64,000 bases of DNA from Streptomyces lavendulae subsp. lavendulae (GTDB taxonomy: Bacteria; Actinomycetota; Actinomycetes; Streptomycetales; Streptomycetaceae): assembly GCF_002803845.1 (NCBI RefSeq), contig NZ_CP024985.1, positions 1 through 64,000 on the forward strand. The letters run 5' to 3'. This document shows positions 42,005-50,769 of this stretch, in pieces. The first letter of the stretch is position 1; every line of letters starts with the position of its first letter. The notes under the pieces were generated by a model. That model was not told where the DNA came from and did not search any database. It saw only the letters and a program-made list of their open reading frames with translations. Made by a program: the position numbers and the translations under genes.

Positions 42005-42885
42005 TGCCGGTAGCCGCGATCCTGTCCGGCGCGGCCATCGGAGCCGGCTGCGCACTCCTGGTCCGCGAAGTCCTGCGCCCCGCGCCCGCGCTCGGGCCCG
42101 CGCTGCGCCGCCTCAACCAGCCTGCACCGCCCCCGCGCTCCGACGGCGAGAACGCCGACCGTGACGAGCGGTGGGGGCAGTGGCTGGTCGAGCGGATGGC
42201 GGACGTACCCGGCGTACGGATCCCCCATAAGGACCTCGCCCTGACCGGCACCACCCCAGCCCGGTTCATGCTGACCAAGGTCGCCCTGGCCGGCGGAGGG
42301 CTGCTGCTGCCGCCGCTGTCCACGCTCCCACTGCTGCTCCTCGGCGTGCCGCTCTACCTGCCCGCGATTGTCGGGATCCTGGCCGCGATCGTGCTCTGGT
42401 TCGCCCCCGACCTCGCCACCCGGGACAAGGCCAAACGCGCCCGCAGCGAGTTCGCGCACGCCATGGCCGCCTACCTCGACCTCGTCGCGCTGCGCCGGGC
42501 CGGGAATGTCTCCGCCGAGCAGGCCATGGAGCAGGCCGCCCAGGTCGGCGAGGGCTGGGCGTTCCAGCGGATCCGGGGAGCGCTGGCGCAGTCACGGGTC
42601 GACAAGGCCGCGCACTGGGAGTCCCTGGCCCGCCTGACTGCCGAACTGGACCTGCCTGTCCTGGACGACCTCGCCGCGATCATGCGGCAGTCCGCCGACG
42701 ACGGCGCTTCCGTCTACGCCACCCTCCGCTCCCGTGCGAAGAACCTGCGCACCGAGCTCCTGGCGGATCAGGCAGCCGAAGCGAACGCCAACAGCGAGAA
42801 GATGACCGCCCCCGGCGCGCTCCTCGCCGTCCTGGTGATGCTCCTGATCGCCTTCCCCGCCGTCATCCGCATGCTCACCACCTGA
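42001..42885 (+). CDS. TadC-like inner-membrane platform protein
   Basis: A 294-aa protein, GTG 42001 overlapping the TadB stop. N-terminal span, then two more (GGGLLLPPLSTLPLLLLGVP; LPAIVGILAAIVLWFAP), an F-domain part (SEFAHAMAAYLDLVALRRAG) and a C-terminal span (GALLAVLVMLLIAFPAVI). It pairs with TadB in the pilus platform. Confidence 0.88.
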   Translation: MMPVAAILSGAAIGAGCALLVREVLRPAPALGPALRRLNQPAPPPRSDGENADRDERWGQWLVERMADVPGVRIPHKDLALTGTTPARFMLTKVALAGGGLLLPPLSTLPLLLLGVPLYLPAIVGILAAIVLWFAPDLATRDKAKRARSEFAHAMAAYLDLVALRRAGNVSAEQAMEQAAQVGEGWAFQRIRGALAQSRVDKAAHWESLARLTAELDLPVLDDLAAIMRQSADDGASVYATLRSRAKNLRTELLADQAAEANANSEKMTAPGALLAVLVMLLIAFPAVIRMLTT

Positions 42886-42907
42886 CCCACCCAAGGGAGA
42901 CCCCCGT

Positions 42908-43114
42908 ATGAACAAGCTGGTCATCCGCCTGTCTCTGGCCGCGAAGGCGCACTGGGAGAAGATCCAGGCGTACAGCCGCGGCGATATGGACCGGGGCGAC
43001 ATCTCCATCACGACGATCATCATCTGGACTGCCGCCGTCGCCGGTGCTCTCGCCATCGCCGGGACGATCGCGGTCGTCGTCGTCAAGTACCAGGTCAAGC
43101 TCAGCGGAATCTGA
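42908..43114 (+). CDS. Candidate Flp/Tad pilin subunit
   Basis: A 68-aa protein: about 30 charged residues (HWEKIQAYSRGDMDRGDISI), then one long span TIIIWTAAVAGALAIAGTIAVVV and a short tail. The charged leader with Gly before a hydrophobic stretch fits a type IV-like prepilin, and position after TadC is where Flp pilin genes lie. No Flp-specific EYG motif is seen. No prepilin peptidase (TadV) is in the window. Confidence 0.7.
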   Translation: MNKLVIRLSLAAKAHWEKIQAYSRGDMDRGDISITTIIIWTAAVAGALAIAGTIAVVVVKYQVKLSGI

Positions 43115-43152
43115 GGGTCCGACACAAGGAAGCAGGCGGCATTGGGGGTGCG

Positions 43153-43611
43153 GTGAAGAGCACGGCGAGCGACGACTCGCGGCGGTCAGAAGCAGGGCAG
43201 GCAGAATCAGGGCGGTCCGAAGACCAGCTCTGTCGCCCCTGGGACAGGGGGGAGGCATCGATCCAGATGGCGATCGTGTTCCCGTTCGTCATCCTGGTCA
43301 CTGTCGCGGTAGTCCAGGCGGCCATGTGGTTCTTTGCCCGGAACATCGCGCTCACCGCCGCCCGTGAAGGGGTCGCCGCGGCCCGCACCTACCAGGCTCC
43401 GGAAGGAGCAGGCGCGGCTCGGGCCCGGGAAACCCTGGGCCGGATCGCTGGCGACAGCCTTGGGCAGGCCTCCGTCAGCACCTCGGGCAGCAGCGCCACC
43501 GAGGTCCGCGTCACCGTCACCGGACAAGCCCCCTCCCTGATCCCGGGCTTGTCAGGGCTGAGCGTGTCCCAGTCGGCCGGTGCCCCACGCGAACGGTGGA
43601 CCACCCCATGA
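43153..43611 (+). CDS. TadE-like pseudopilin
   Basis: A 152-aa protein, GTG 43153. TadE signature DRGEASIQMAIVFPFVILVT is at residues about 31-50, followed by the soluble domain (NIALTAAREGVAAARTYQAP). TadE proteins are minor pilus components. The stop overlaps the next start (ATGA). Confidence 0.85.
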   Translation: MKSTASDDSRRSEAGQAESGRSEDQLCRPWDRGEASIQMAIVFPFVILVTVAVVQAAMWFFARNIALTAAREGVAAARTYQAPEGAGAARARETLGRIAGDSLGQASVSTSGSSATEVRVTVTGQAPSLIPGLSGLSVSQSAGAPRERWTTP

Positions 43612-44072
43612 CCCCCACCCCCACCAGGTGGAGTCGCCTGGGAGTACGGCTGCGCGAGGACCGGGGCAGCGAGTCCATCGCGGCCGCGATCGTCACCCCG
43701 CTGCTGCTGATGATGCTGTGCCTGGCCATCGCGGGCGGCCGCATCGTCACCTCCGGCGCGAAGATCGACGCTGCCGCCGAGGACGCCGCCCGCGCCGCCT
43801 CCATCTCTCGCACCTACTCCGGCGCCCAAGCCGAAGCATCCGGAGCCGCCGCGCGCTCCCTCGCCGACCAGGGCATCCACTGCGCCTCGACCCACACCAG
43901 CGTCGACGCCTCCGGCTTGGCCGTCCCGCTCGGCAATGTCGGGACCGTGACGGTCACCATCTCCTGCACCGTGCCCCTGTCCGACCTGCTGATCCCCGGC
44001 ATCCCCGGGTCCAAGACACTGACCAGCACTTTCACCTCGGTAGTGGACGCCTACCGCTCCCGGGAGGGATAA
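43608..44072 (+). CDS. Second TadE/TadG-like minor pilin
   Basis: A 154-aa protein; ATG 43608 overlaps the preceding stop. It has the pilin-like EDRGSESIAAAIVTPLLLM segment, then AGGRIVTSGAKIDAAAEDAA, the family's helical region, and two Cys residues in IHCASTHTSVD and TISCTVPL that may form a disulfide. Minor pilus protein, probably at the tip or base. Confidence 0.85.
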   Translation: MTPTPTRWSRLGVRLREDRGSESIAAAIVTPLLLMMLCLAIAGGRIVTSGAKIDAAAEDAARAASISRTYSGAQAEASGAAARSLADQGIHCASTHTSVDASGLAVPLGNVGTVTVTISCTVPLSDLLIPGIPGSKTLTSTFTSVVDAYRSREG

Positions 44073-44076
44073 CCAC

Positions 44077-44574
44077 ATGCCCGCACCGGACCCCGCCACC
44101 GCCCCGCCCGCCCCCGGCCTGTCCCCTGCGCCCGCCGCACCGCGGCGGGTACGGCGGAGCCTGCGCGACGACGAAGGCGGCGTTGCGATTTATACCGCGA
44201 TCGTCACCGTGGCTCTGCTGGGCATCATCGGACTGGCCATCGACGGCAGCGGGAAACTCCGCGCCACCGAACGCGCCGACGCCATCGCCATGGAGGCCGC
44301 CCGCGCCGCAGGGCAGGCCATCGACCCCGCCACCGCCATCACCGGCGGGCAGGTCCGCGCCGACCCCGCGGCCGCCCAGGCCGCAGCCCAGGCCTACCTC
44401 GCACGCGCCGGCACCCACGGCAGCACCGCCCTGTCCGGAGACGGAACCAAGCTCACCGTGACCGTCCACGACACCTACGCCACGAAATTCCTCGCGGTCG
44501 CCGGGATCGGGTCCATGAACGTGACCGGCCACGGCACCGGCCGCCTCCTGCACGGCATCACCCAACCCCAGTAG
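44077..44574 (+). CDS. TadG-like protein
   Basis: A 165-aa protein with DDEGGVAIYTAIVTVALLGI (residues about 30-50), a TadG/Flp-secretion domain, then AIDGSGKLRATERADAIAME, matching the 'putative Flp pilus-assembly TadE/G-like' family. It completes the pilus module before the large LysM/BTAD gene. Confidence 0.85.
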   Translation: MPAPDPATAPPAPGLSPAPAAPRRVRRSLRDDEGGVAIYTAIVTVALLGIIGLAIDGSGKLRATERADAIAMEAARAAGQAIDPATAITGGQVRADPAAAQAAAQAYLARAGTHGSTALSGDGTKLTVTVHDTYATKFLAVAGIGSMNVTGHGTGRLLHGITQPQ

Positions 44575-44606
44575 CCCGCTACCACACGCGCACGAAGGAC
44601 CCGCTC

Positions 44607-47600
44607 ATGAGCCAGCCCACCCCCGGCCGCCCCTCCCGGCCCCGCCTTGGGCGCGGGGGCGCCCAGACGGCGGCCGCCCTCGTACGCGGCCTGCTCTCAC
44701 TGGCCGTCCTTGCGGCTCTGCTGGCCGGCCTCCCGATCCTGCTGTGGTGGGCAACCGCCCAGGTCGGGCCGCCCGGCATCACTGCCCTGGCGAACCTGCT
44801 GACCACCGACGACTCCGGGCAGGTGTTCCTGCTGCTCCTGGCCGTCACAGGATGGATCAGCTGGGCCCAGTTCGCCCTCGCGGTCCTGCTGGAGATCCCC
44901 GCGCAGCTGCGCGGGCGCAGCGCCCCGCAGATCCGGGGCCTGGTGGGACAGCGGGCTGCCGCGGCACTGGTCGGCGCTGTCCTGCTGGCCCTGCCCGCCG
45001 GAACCGCCCTCGCCGCCCCCACCTCCCCGGCCGCAGCCGCGCCGGTGAGTGTGAGCGCTACCGCCGTACCCGGCCCGGATACGGCCGCCAGCGCCCGTGC
45101 GAATACGGGAGCAGTCCAGGAGGCCGGGACCGGGTTGGTGACGCACACGGTGCGGGATGTACGGCCGGCCGAGAGCCTGTGGTCGATCGCCGAAACCACC
45201 CTCGGTGATGCCCACCGGTGGGAGGAAATCGCCGCCCTCAACGAGGGCCACTCCATGACGGACGGCGCGGTCTTCCGTGCCGACCAGCCCATCCAGCCCG
45301 GATGGGTGCTCACCCTCCCCAGCGACGCGCACCCTGCCCCGAGCGCGGGACTCAAAACCCAGGCCGGGCGCGGCAACGCCGCCGAAGCGCTGAGCGGGCA
45401 GGCGCAGTACAGCGTCCGCGAGGGAGACAGCCTCTCCTTCATCTCGCGCGTGCAGCTGGGCGACGCCGACCGGTACCCGGAAATTTTCGAGCAGAACAAG
45501 GGCACTCCCCTGCCGGACGGCGCCAGGACGTTCACCGACCCGAACCTGATTTACCCCGGGCAGCAGCTCACCCTCCCCGCCGCCTCCACCCCCAGCCCCA
45601 GCCCCAGGACGATGCCCCCGTCGCAGGCCCGGCCCGGCAACGACACCACCACACCCGCGGCGAAGCCTTCGCCCGCCGCCCCAGCCCCAGCCGCCCCCAC
45701 GGCGAAGCCCACCCCCGCCCCGACCGCACCCCCTGTGCCGTCGAGCCCGACGGCCCCGGCCGCCGTATCGCCCTCGCCGTCCGCGTCCACCGCCCAGTCG
45801 GCGCCAGCCGCGACCACGCCCGCAGCCCAGGTCCCCCAGCAGAGCACCCCGCCAGCCGCAAACAGCCCAGCCGCCTCCCCGCTCCAGGCCTCGCCGGCAG
45901 TAAGCACCCCACAGGTCCTGGCCGCCGCGAACGGCGTCAACTGGGCACTGATCGCCGGGATCGGCACCCTGCTGGCCGCCTCACTCGCCGGAGCTCTCGG
46001 CGTGCGGCGGATCCTGCAACAGCGGGCCCGACGCGCGGGCGAGACCATCGCCCAGGACAACGACCCCACCACCGTCGAACAGGTCCTGCACGCGGTCGCC
46101 GAACCCGCGGGCGTCGAACTCCTCGACCACGTGTTGCGCGCCCTCGCCCACTATGCCGCCACCGACAACGAGAGCAGCAACAGCAACAAGGCACTGCCAG
46201 CGCTGCGCGGGGCGCGCCTCGCCGCCAACGGGATCACGCTGCTGTTGGACGAACCCGCCGATCCGATCGCTCCGTTCACCGCCGGCTCTGACACCCGCAC
46301 CTGGGTACTTGACGAGCAGGCCGTGCTCCCGGGCGCCGACGATCTCGCCGACGTCCACGCCCCCTACCCGGGGCTGGTCACGCTCGGCGCCGACGGCGAC
46401 GGTCTTGTCCTGGCCGACCTCACCACATGCCGCGTCCTGCTGCTGAACGGCGACGCCGACGAGGTCCTCGAAGTGGCCCGTGCCCTCGCCCTGGAACTGG
46501 GCACGAGCGGGTGGACCGACTACGCCGAGATCCTGACCGCCGGCCTCGGCAGCCGACTGTCCGGACTCCTCCCGCAGGGCCGCATCCGCACCATGGCCCA
46601 CCTTCCGGCCGTCGCCGCCGACCTCGGCGAACTCCTGCTCGAAGCCCACCAGTCAGGCGAGCAGGTTCTGCCCTGGCTGATGATCGGCGCCGGAGACCAC
46701 AGCGAGAACGACGTCGACCTCCTCGCCGACGCCCTCGCCTCAGCCCGCCCCCTGACGACCGCCGTGGTGTTGCCCGCGAGCCCAGAGGCCCGCCGTGCGT
46801 TCCCGCACGCGGAGATCCTCGACGTCGCCCGCGACCAGGACACCGTCCTGGCCCCGCTGGAGACCCCGGTGCGACTCCAGCGCGTCAGCGACGAGCAATA
46901 CCGGCAGTACGTCCACGCCCTCCAAGTCTCCGTCCAGGAGGCCAAGCCAGCAGCCGGGGCGTGGGAATTCACCGAGAGCCACCAGCAGCCGGCCGCCTCC
47001 GGCATGCCCCTGGCCGTGCGAATCACCAGCGAGGCAGCCCAAGACCCGGGCAACCCCTTCCCCGCGCTCCTCGCCGGATTCAACCCCACCCCCACCAGCC
47101 CCGCCACCCAGGCCCCCGAAGCAGGCGCCGACACCACGCAGGAACACGACATCGACCAGGCTCCGGCCACACGAGCCGCCGGGCAGGCCCCGCTCCCCCA
47201 CCAGGCCAACGGCAGCCAACCCGCCCCGGCCCCGAAGGCCAGCCCCACCAGCACCAGCCCCGTGGAGCGCACGGTCCGCATCGACATGCTCGGCGCGCTG
47301 CGCATCACCGGCGGAACCGGATCAGCCCACGCGCCCCGCACCACCGCCGTCGCAGCACTCATCCACCTCCGCCCCGGACGCAGCGCCGAGTACCTGTGCA
47401 GGGCAGTAGACCCCGTGAAACCGTGGTCGACCCGCACCCTGCACTCCCGGCTCTCCGAGCTGCGCGCCGAGATCGGCGTTGCCACGGACGGGGCTCCGCT
47501 CCTTCCCCGGCCCAAGGACGGCGGATACTCCTTCCACCGGGCGGTCACATCCGACTGGGAAGAGTTCCGCGCCTTGGCGTCGAGCGGTCTCGCGGCCGGC

Positions 47601-48008
47601 CCGAAGGCCGGGATCACCGACCTCGAAGCCGCAATGGCTCTCGTACGCGGAAAGCCTTTCGACGGCCGCACCCTGCCGTGGGCCGATGCCGTCATTCAGG
47701 AAATGCTGTCCCGGATCACCGACACCGCACACACCCTCGCGTGCTGGCACACCGACAGCGACACCCCCGACCTCGACGCCGCCCGCCGCACCGTCCTCCA
47801 GGCCCTCGACGTCGAAGAAACCTCCGAGGTCCTCTACCGCGACCTCCTGACCATCGACCGGGCCGCCGGCAACACCAGCGCAGTCCGCAAAACGGTCGCC
47901 CGAATCCAGCAGATGGCCCGCACCTACGACATCACCCTCGACGACATCACCGAGGACACGATCAACCACGCCCTGTCGACAGCCCCTCCTCACCTCACCA
48001 ACAACTGA
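44607..48008 (+). CDS. Large membrane protein with two LysM domains and a C-terminal BTAD domain
   Basis: An 1133-aa protein with three early spans (about 25-50, 73-95, 117-137). LysM domain 1 follows (HTVRDVRPAESLWSIAETTL, about 178-228) and LysM domain 2 (YSVREGDSLSFISRVQLGDA, about 272-326). Next come a Pro/Ala linker, a further span (WALIAGIGTLLAASLAGALG) and a cytoplasmic half. The last 240 residues are a bacterial transcriptional activator domain (DMLGALRITGGTG, FRALASSGLAAG). So a wall-binding outside and a regulator-like inside are joined in one chain. Proteins like this occur beside Tad loci in Streptomyces. Role: wall-linked sensing is plausible but unproven. Confidence 0.85.
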   Translation: MSQPTPGRPSRPRLGRGGAQTAAALVRGLLSLAVLAALLAGLPILLWWATAQVGPPGITALANLLTTDDSGQVFLLLLAVTGWISWAQFALAVLLEIPAQLRGRSAPQIRGLVGQRAAAALVGAVLLALPAGTALAAPTSPAAAAPVSVSATAVPGPDTAASARANTGAVQEAGTGLVTHTVRDVRPAESLWSIAETTLGDAHRWEEIAALNEGHSMTDGAVFRADQPIQPGWVLTLPSDAHPAPSAGLKTQAGRGNAAEALSGQAQYSVREGDSLSFISRVQLGDADRYPEIFEQNKGTPLPDGARTFTDPNLIYPGQQLTLPAASTPSPSPRTMPPSQARPGNDTTTPAAKPSPAAPAPAAPTAKPTPAPTAPPVPSSPTAPAAVSPSPSASTAQSAPAATTPAAQVPQQSTPPAANSPAASPLQASPAVSTPQVLAAANGVNWALIAGIGTLLAASLAGALGVRRILQQRARRAGETIAQDNDPTTVEQVLHAVAEPAGVELLDHVLRALAHYAATDNESSNSNKALPALRGARLAANGITLLLDEPADPIAPFTAGSDTRTWVLDEQAVLPGADDLADVHAPYPGLVTLGADGDGLVLADLTTCRVLLLNGDADEVLEVARALALELGTSGWTDYAEILTAGLGSRLSGLLPQGRIRTMAHLPAVAADLGELLLEAHQSGEQVLPWLMIGAGDHSENDVDLLADALASARPLTTAVVLPASPEARRAFPHAEILDVARDQDTVLAPLETPVRLQRVSDEQYRQYVHALQVSVQEAKPAAGAWEFTESHQQPAASGMPLAVRITSEAAQDPGNPFPALLAGFNPTPTSPATQAPEAGADTTQEHDIDQAPATRAAGQAPLPHQANGSQPAPAPKASPTSTSPVERTVRIDMLGALRITGGTGSAHAPRTTAVAALIHLRPGRSAEYLCRAVDPVKPWSTRTLHSRLSELRAEIGVATDGAPLLPRPKDGGYSFHRAVTSDWEEFRALASSGLAAGPKAGITDLEAAMALVRGKPFDGRTLPWADAVIQEMLSRITDTAHTLACWHTDSDTPDLDAARRTVLQALDVEETSEVLYRDLLTIDRAAGNTSAVRKTVARIQQMARTYDITLDDITEDTINHALSTAPPHLTNN

Positions 48009-48149
48009 CGTCACGGCGGGGGTACGCACAAGCCGGTCCGACCCCCGCCCCGTCGGCACCACACCGCGCCGCCAGTCTGTGCTCTCCGGATGCGGCCAGA
48101 GGCCGGCCCCGGCCTCGCTCATCTCCCGATCAGACGAAATGGACTGCAC

Positions 48150-48774
48150 ATGAAGAAGGCAACCGCCGCCCTCGCGACGCTCCTGATCCTCACCACCGCG
48201 GGCTGCACCAGCAGCGCGCAAAACGGCAAGACCCAGGCCCCGCTGTGGGCACAGGGCACAGGGCCGGCAAAAGCCACAGAACGAAGCAGGCGTCGTCGGC
48301 CAGGAAGGACGAAAAGTCGGTGAGACCGTCACCCTCCGGGACGAGGACGGCCACAGGATGCGGGTGACTTTGACCGGCGTCGCCTACCGCGACGCCCTCG
48401 CCAAGGACAAGACCCTTCCCCTGACCGGCAAATACGCCCTGGCCGTCGCACTCACCCTGGAGTCCGAGAACGGCGGGACCTTCAAGGGGTACGGGAAAGA
48501 CAACCTCATCAAGTGGAGTTACGGGCCCGAGATGAACAAGGCCAGCCGCTACTACGACGCTCCATGGGACGGGTGCATCGACTCCTACACCCCGTGGGGA
48601 AAGGTAGCGGCAGGCCAGCCCTACCTGGCGATCAGCTCCATGAACATCTCCAGGCGCGGCGGAAACCTGCTGATGGAGGACTCATACGGAAGCATCGCCC
48701 GATGGGACCTTCCTCAAGAAGACACGGGCACCGGCACCGAGCCGGCAACGAAGTACGCCACCACCGACTGCTGA
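48150..48774 (+). pseudogene. Lipoprotein gene split by a frameshift
   Basis: From ATG 48150 the frame gives MKKATAALATLLILTTAGC (lipobox TAGC) up to about residue 45, then turns into arginine-rich sequence. The second frame carries NEAGVVGQEGRKVGETVTLR from about 48280 and continues to 48774 with DGCIDSYTPWGKVAAGQPYL, a DUF4352-like immunoglobulin fold. A one-base indel near 48265-48290 (AAAAGCC) separates them. Joined length is about 205 aa, normal for such lipoproteins. Likely a recent mutation or base-call error. Confidence 0.7.
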
Positions 48775-48892
48775 CCCTCCGCCTCGGACCCGCACCCCAC
48801 AGCAGCGCCGATCTCTTCGGAGCGGTCCGGCCCTCACAACAAGCCCGGACCGCACCGAACCCGAGTTCAGTCAACACCCGCTTCAAGCCGCG

Positions 48893-49327
48893 TCAGGCGA
48901 GCGCCGCTACCGAATGTCTGGCTGCGGCCAGCATCTCCGCGCGGGCCGGACCCTCCCCCGCCGGCGGCCGGGTCACCCACTCCTGGCGCACCTCGGCAAC
49001 CGCCGCGCACACCGCGCGCACCTCACCGGCAACACCATCACCCAAGGCGGACCACTCAGGTCCCGTCACCAGCACCGGCCCATAAAAGCCATAAGGGATC
49101 TCCACCCCACGCCACTGCGAAGCCAGCACCCAGGCCGCGAGGTTCACAGGGAGGCCCTCGGCCGCCCCATTGCCGTGCACATGAAGGTGCGCCTGCCGGT
49201 GGTAGACCGCCCGGTCAGCAGGGCCACCCACCGCGCCCCTCACCTGAGCCCCGCGCGCCACTTCGTCATCAGGCCACGGCAGCACAACGAGCGCACCATC
49301 CACATCGATCCGCAGGACGAACTCCAC
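48893..49327 (-). CDS. Hypothetical protein (144 aa)
   Basis: Starts at GTG 49327 (GGAGGGG upstream at 7 bases). The sequence RIDVDGALVVLPWPDDEVAR, AVYHRQAHLHVHGNGAAEGL, GFYGPVLVTGPEWSALG and a closing helix fit a small soluble alpha/beta protein of the DUF3846-like group, compare the shape of the 3454-3849 protein. It runs leftward against the operon, next to the divergent GntR gene. No enzymatic motif is evident. Confidence 0.6.
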   Translation of the reverse strand: MEFVLRIDVDGALVVLPWPDDEVARGAQVRGAVGGPADRAVYHRQAHLHVHGNGAAEGLPVNLAAWVLASQWRGVEIPYGFYGPVLVTGPEWSALGDGVAGEVRAVCAAVAEVRQEWVTRPPAGEGPARAEMLAAARHSVAALA

Positions 49328-49340
49328 GCTGCCCCTCCAA

Positions 49341-49673
49341 GTCACCCAGCACAAGAGGCCTGCCACCGGCAACGGGTGACGGCTCGCCGCCCATGCTGGC
49401 CCAGGGCTGGATCACCGCCCTTCTAAGTCACCAGGATTGACACCAACGGGTGACGTTTCGTGTGGCGGCGAGGCGCGCTGGAAGCCCGGAGCAGGGCCGG
49501 TGGGCAGTGCGAGGGTGGTCTGAACTTGCCCGTGCGCACAGGGAAGGTCCTGACTGGCCCTGCTGGCGCAGATGCCCACGGGGGCCCTTCTTGAGTGTTT
49601 GCCTGGCTCGGGCATTGTTTGCCCCTCCCTGAACAACCATGGTTGTTGTGGTGTACTGGCTGCATCAGGTGAC
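49341..49673. promoter_or_regulatory. GGTGAC half-sites and 16-bp palindrome before the GntR gene
   Basis: Divergent spacer between 48893-49327 and the GntR gene. GTCACC or GGTGAC occurs at 49341, 49375, 49427, 49449 and 49668; CAACGGGTGACG is repeated at 49370 and 49444. A perfect palindrome AACAACCATGGTTGTT lies at 49632-49647, 39 bp before the chosen start: the size and symmetry expected of a GntR operator. Likely autoregulation. Confidence 0.6.
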
Positions 49674-49686
49674 AGGAGGTATGCAC

Positions 49687-50448
49687 ATGCCGTTGCAGCA
49701 ATGGCGCGAGTTGGCCGACCGCTTGGCGGAGCGCATCGAGTCGGGTGAGTTTCCGCCCGGTTCGAAGATGCCGACCACCGTGGAGCTGATGGCCGAGGGG
49801 GAATCGAAGCCATCCATTGAGCGGGCTTACCGGGAACTTGTCGACCGGGGTCTCGTTGTCCGCAAGCCGCGCGTCGGGACGGTTGTCCGCAGCCGCTCGC
49901 GCGTGCGAATCCCGTTGAGTCGCTATGGTCTCGTTCTACAGCCGGGCGGAGACAAGGGGCCCTGGGAGACGGCAACGGCCGCAGTGGGGCTGGGCGGGAG
50001 CATCGCTGCCGTGTCAGTAGAGCGCCTTCCCGCTCCGGACACGATCGCCGTGCTGCTCGGGCTGGAGCCCGGAGCTCCTGTGGTCCGCCGCAGCCGGCAC
50101 GCCCTGATCGACGGGGATGTCGTACAGGTCCAGGAGGCCTTCTATCCGGCCGAACTGGCTGACGCCACCGGGCTGGGTGAACCGGGCCGAATCGCCGGTG
50201 GCGTGCTCAGGGCCATGACCGCATCGGGGCTGGCGCCTGAAACCGCCAGCGAGACCGTTACAGCACGACTTCCCACGAAGGCCGAGGCATCAGAGCTCGG
50301 CATCGGCGCACGCGTGCCGGTCCTGTGCATTGAGCGAGTGGTGCACGACCGTGACGGCCGCGCCCTTGAAGCACTTCGGACAGTAGGAGCCGCCGACCGT
50401 CTGGAGCTGCACTACGGGAACCTGCCCATGACCGGCGGAATCCCTTAG
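49687..50448 (+). CDS. GntR-family regulator with UTRA-type ligand domain
   Basis: A 253-aa protein. The N-terminal winged helix reads WRELADRLAERIESGEFPPG, SKMPTTVELM, SKPSIERAYRELVDRGLVVR (residues about 7-65). The C-terminal UTRA/FadR-like domain has AVLLGLEPGAPVVRRSRHAL and VVHDRDGRALEALRTVGAAD. ATG 49687 is preferred: AGGAGG is seven bases upstream, while ATG 49681 would sit too close. Regulators of this type, such as TraR/KorSA, repress transfer genes in Streptomyces plasmids, and the half-sites found before the transfer operon suit that role. Confidence 0.85.
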   Translation: MPLQQWRELADRLAERIESGEFPPGSKMPTTVELMAEGESKPSIERAYRELVDRGLVVRKPRVGTVVRSRSRVRIPLSRYGLVLQPGGDKGPWETATAAVGLGGSIAAVSVERLPAPDTIAVLLGLEPGAPVVRRSRHALIDGDVVQVQEAFYPAELADATGLGEPGRIAGGVLRAMTASGLAPETASETVTARLPTKAEASELGIGARVPVLCIERVVHDRDGRALEALRTVGAADRLELHYGNLPMTGGIP

Positions 50449-50769
50449 CCGCCACGGCTGCTCACCGGTGACTCACCAACTGCGCCGAAGCCCAGCTGTG
50501 ATCCCGCACAGGGTACGCCGGCGATCAGAGCGGTGATCTTGGCATCGTTCTGTAGGGCATGCCGAATCACCCAAACCACACGGGCCCCGCCACAAGTGGC
50601 GAGGCCCGCAGGTCCCCGCACAGGCCTGGACCGCCTGCGAGGGGAAGAGCACCCAGCTGCATGAACCGAGAGGTGCGCTCAGCCATGAGCTTATGCGGAT
50701 CCATCCCCAGGCCGCCACACGCCCCCTCCCACAAGACCGGCACCCCCACCCCGAAGGTGGTGGAGCACC
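50449..50769. other. Gap after the GntR gene
   Basis: Holds the terminator at 50581-50608. Otherwise I see only a short frame ending in front of the next gene; no supportable coding sequence. Confidence 0.5.
50581..50608. terminator. Hairpin after the GntR gene
   Basis: CGGGCC...CGCCAC pairs with GTGGCG...GGCCCG across an AA loop, with one mismatch position; a probable terminator of the GntR gene. Confidence 0.55.
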
